Shown here one piece after another: positions 62,930 through 64,000 of a DNA stretch of 64,000 nt. Source of the stretch: Opitutus sp. GTDB taxonomy: Bacteria > Verrucomicrobiota > Verrucomicrobiia > Opitutales > Opitutaceae. The stretch lies in the NCBI GenBank assembly GCA_024998815.1, contig JACEUQ010000001.1, forward strand, positions 744,001-808,000, given 5' to 3'. Below the pieces are notes generated by a model that worked only from the letters and a program-made list of their open reading frames with translations, did not search any database and was not told where the DNA came from. Each line of letters starts with the position of its first letter. Position 1 is the stretch's first letter. The position numbers and the translations under genes are program-made.

Positions 62930-64000
62930 TCAGGCGCGTTTAGACTTCACGAAATCGAGAATGACTTCGATCTCGTAGGCAAGCATCGCAGGGGTGAGAC
63001 CGGGATAAGTGCCGAGGAAAATCGCCTCGTTCATGATGGCGTCGGCGCCGGGGAAAGCCGCTCCAATTGTTTCGCTGGTGACCGGGGTAATCGTCGCACC
63101 ATTGGCACCAACCAAACGGATGGCCGCAGGGCGGTCCTTGCGAAGTTGCACGAACACAGGCTGACGAAGCAGATTGCCGCCGAAGAACATACGGTTGCCA
63201 ATATTTTTTTCGTTAAGGTGGCGGGCAAAGTCTGAGTGGCTGAAGGGCGCGGTGGGTTTGACCCGGAGCATGAAGCCAAACCAAGATGTGTCCACCCGGC
63301 ACCCAGTCGCGTCCCACTCGAAACCTTTGGGCGTCCAGCGCGTAGCATGGGTGGGTAAAGTAAAGTCGAAGCTGTCTTCTAGGTCGGCCAAACCGGCACG
63401 TAGGGTTTCCCAATTTTGCTTACGCGCTTCGATGAATGAGGGTAACTTTTTGAGTTGTTGACGACCGATGGCAGCCTGGGGGTCGAGGGGTTTTAAATTA
63501 TAACCCAGATGGCTATAGATATACTTGTGGTCATAGCCTTTGGGCAGTTCACCAAGTTGCCAGCCAAAGCGCTTGCAGCAGGTATCGTCCTTCCCGGAGG
63601 GACACCAGCAATCGCGGCCCCAATCGCGGAAGCTTTCCGCGTAGGTTTTTAAGGGGGGCTTACTGATGATGTTAACCGCCCCACCCTCGCCCATGGTTAA
63701 GTGGTGCGGGGGGTAGAAGGATTGGGTGGAGATATCGCCGAAGCTGCCGGTGTAAGCGGTCAAAATGCCATTCTCAACGAATGGAATTTTAAGCTGGGAG
63801 CTGTGAGCTGTGAGCGTTGAGCTGGGAGCTTGGAGCTGGGAGCTGCTAGATCCTATCTCAGAGCTCTTAGCTCCTAGCTCTAGGCTACTAGCTCGTAGCT
63901 CTAGGCTACTAGCTCGTAGCTCTAGGCTACTAGCTCGTAGCTCTAGGCTACTAGCTCGTAGCTCTAGGCTACTAGCTCGTAGCTCACCGTTCGCTTCCGC
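62930..64000 (-). CDS. rfbH: RfbH/DdhC-like CDP-4-keto-6-deoxyglucose 3-dehydrase, 5' end outside window, with in-frame repeat array
   Basis: The frame is open from the window edge to the stop at 62930 (356 codons visible). Residues after the array match the PMP-dependent E1 dehydrase: TQSFYPPHHLTMGEGGAV, where His replaces the PLP lysine, and CWCPSGKDDTCCKRF, the iron-sulphur cluster cysteines, then GYDHKYIYSHLGYNLKPLDPQAAIG. From 63985 to 63788 a 198-bp heptad array encodes five ELRASSL units plus a degenerate tail. Flanks read AEANG on one side and IPFVENGILTAYTGSFGD on the other; the usual EDNCDALG block of the family, which binds the cofactor, is not seen. The protein may be inactive. 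Confidence 0.8.
   Translation of the reverse strand, partial: AEANGELRASSLELRASSLELRASSLELRASSLELRASSLELGAKSSEIGSSSSQLQAPSSTLTAHSSQLKIPFVENGILTAYTGSFGDISTQSFYPPHHLTMGEGGAVNIISKPPLKTYAESFRDWGRDCWCPSGKDDTCCKRFGWQLGELPKGYDHKYIYSHLGYNLKPLDPQAAIGRQQLKKLPSFIEARKQNWETLRAGLADLEDSFDFTLPTHATRWTPKGFEWDATGCRVDTSWFGFMLRVKPTAPFSHSDFARHLNEKNIGNRMFFGGNLLRQPVFVQLRKDRPAAIRLVGANGATITPVTSETIGAAFPGADAIMNEAIFLGTYPGLTPAMLAYEIEVILDFVKSKRA
63788..63985. repeat. AGCT heptad array, with five perfect 21-bp units, inside the rfbH frame
   Basis: 63876-63980 holds five identical 21-bp units (heptads AGCTCTA, GGCTACT, AGCTCGT). 63788-63875 holds degenerate heptads such as AGCTGGG, AGCTGTG, AGCTTGG. On the minus strand only the rfbH frame lacks stops; each other frame has a TAG in every unit. 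Confidence 0.95.

Noticed and set aside
63876-63980. CRISPR-like regular repeats
   Set aside because: The 21-bp units are contiguous with no spacers, and no cas gene is near. It is a simple tandem array.

Overview
The window is high-GC bacterial chromosome. Gene content, the many palindromic intergenic repeats and a glycoside hydrolase with a long carbohydrate-binding tail suggest a Verrucomicrobiota (Opitutales-like) organism. This is inferred from gene character only, because no rRNA or tRNA gene was found.

Bases 1-38950 are mostly ordinary housekeeping DNA: the end of a GH9-type glycosidase, a LivF-like ATPase, trpA, a receiver-GGDEF protein, a MazG-like pyrophosphohydrolase, an AsmA-like protein, pyrD, an HDOD protein, an HTH/metallo-beta-lactamase fusion, pyrE, rpmG, an iron-type ABC binding protein and ATPase (no permease nearby), hpt, an OmpW-like porin, uvrB, glutamate dehydrogenase, a PAS histidine kinase, a DHFR, a gamma-carbonic anhydrase-like protein, an FtsB-like protein, an ExeA-like ATPase with a GspB-like partner, and an O-antigen ligase/polymerase. 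A four-gene IS21-type element (16888-20269) with 40-bp terminal repeats and a 7-bp target duplication sits in a cation/proton antiporter remnant. REP-like hairpins (GTGG foot, 8-bp stem, GTGA loop) lie downstream of several stop codons.

Bases 38950-50130 are a repeat-rich, lower-GC island: a clan AA aspartic protease, an AAA/DUF4143 ATPase, an IS630 element, and two higBA loci in which both toxins are broken (one by a 1.8-kb IS with TATTTA duplication, one by a TAG codon) while both antitoxins are open. Spacers hold long inverted repeats, CGTG-rich modules and arrays of a 7-bp GAGCTNN unit.

Bases 47341-64000, minus strand, are a surface-polysaccharide operon: an RfbH-like dehydrase, two SDR epimerases, an acylating acetaldehyde dehydrogenase, a 4-hydroxy-2-oxovalerate-type aldolase, an acetolactate synthase-like ThDP enzyme, a GtrB-like glycosyltransferase, two large membrane proteins, two Gmd-like dehydratases and a GT4 glycosyltransferase. 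The aldolase/dehydrogenase/ThDP set beside a deoxysugar dehydrase suggests an unusual branched or acyl-modified sugar. The rfbH frame stays open through a 198-bp heptad array that would encode repeated ELRASSL peptides; this is the most striking feature of the window.
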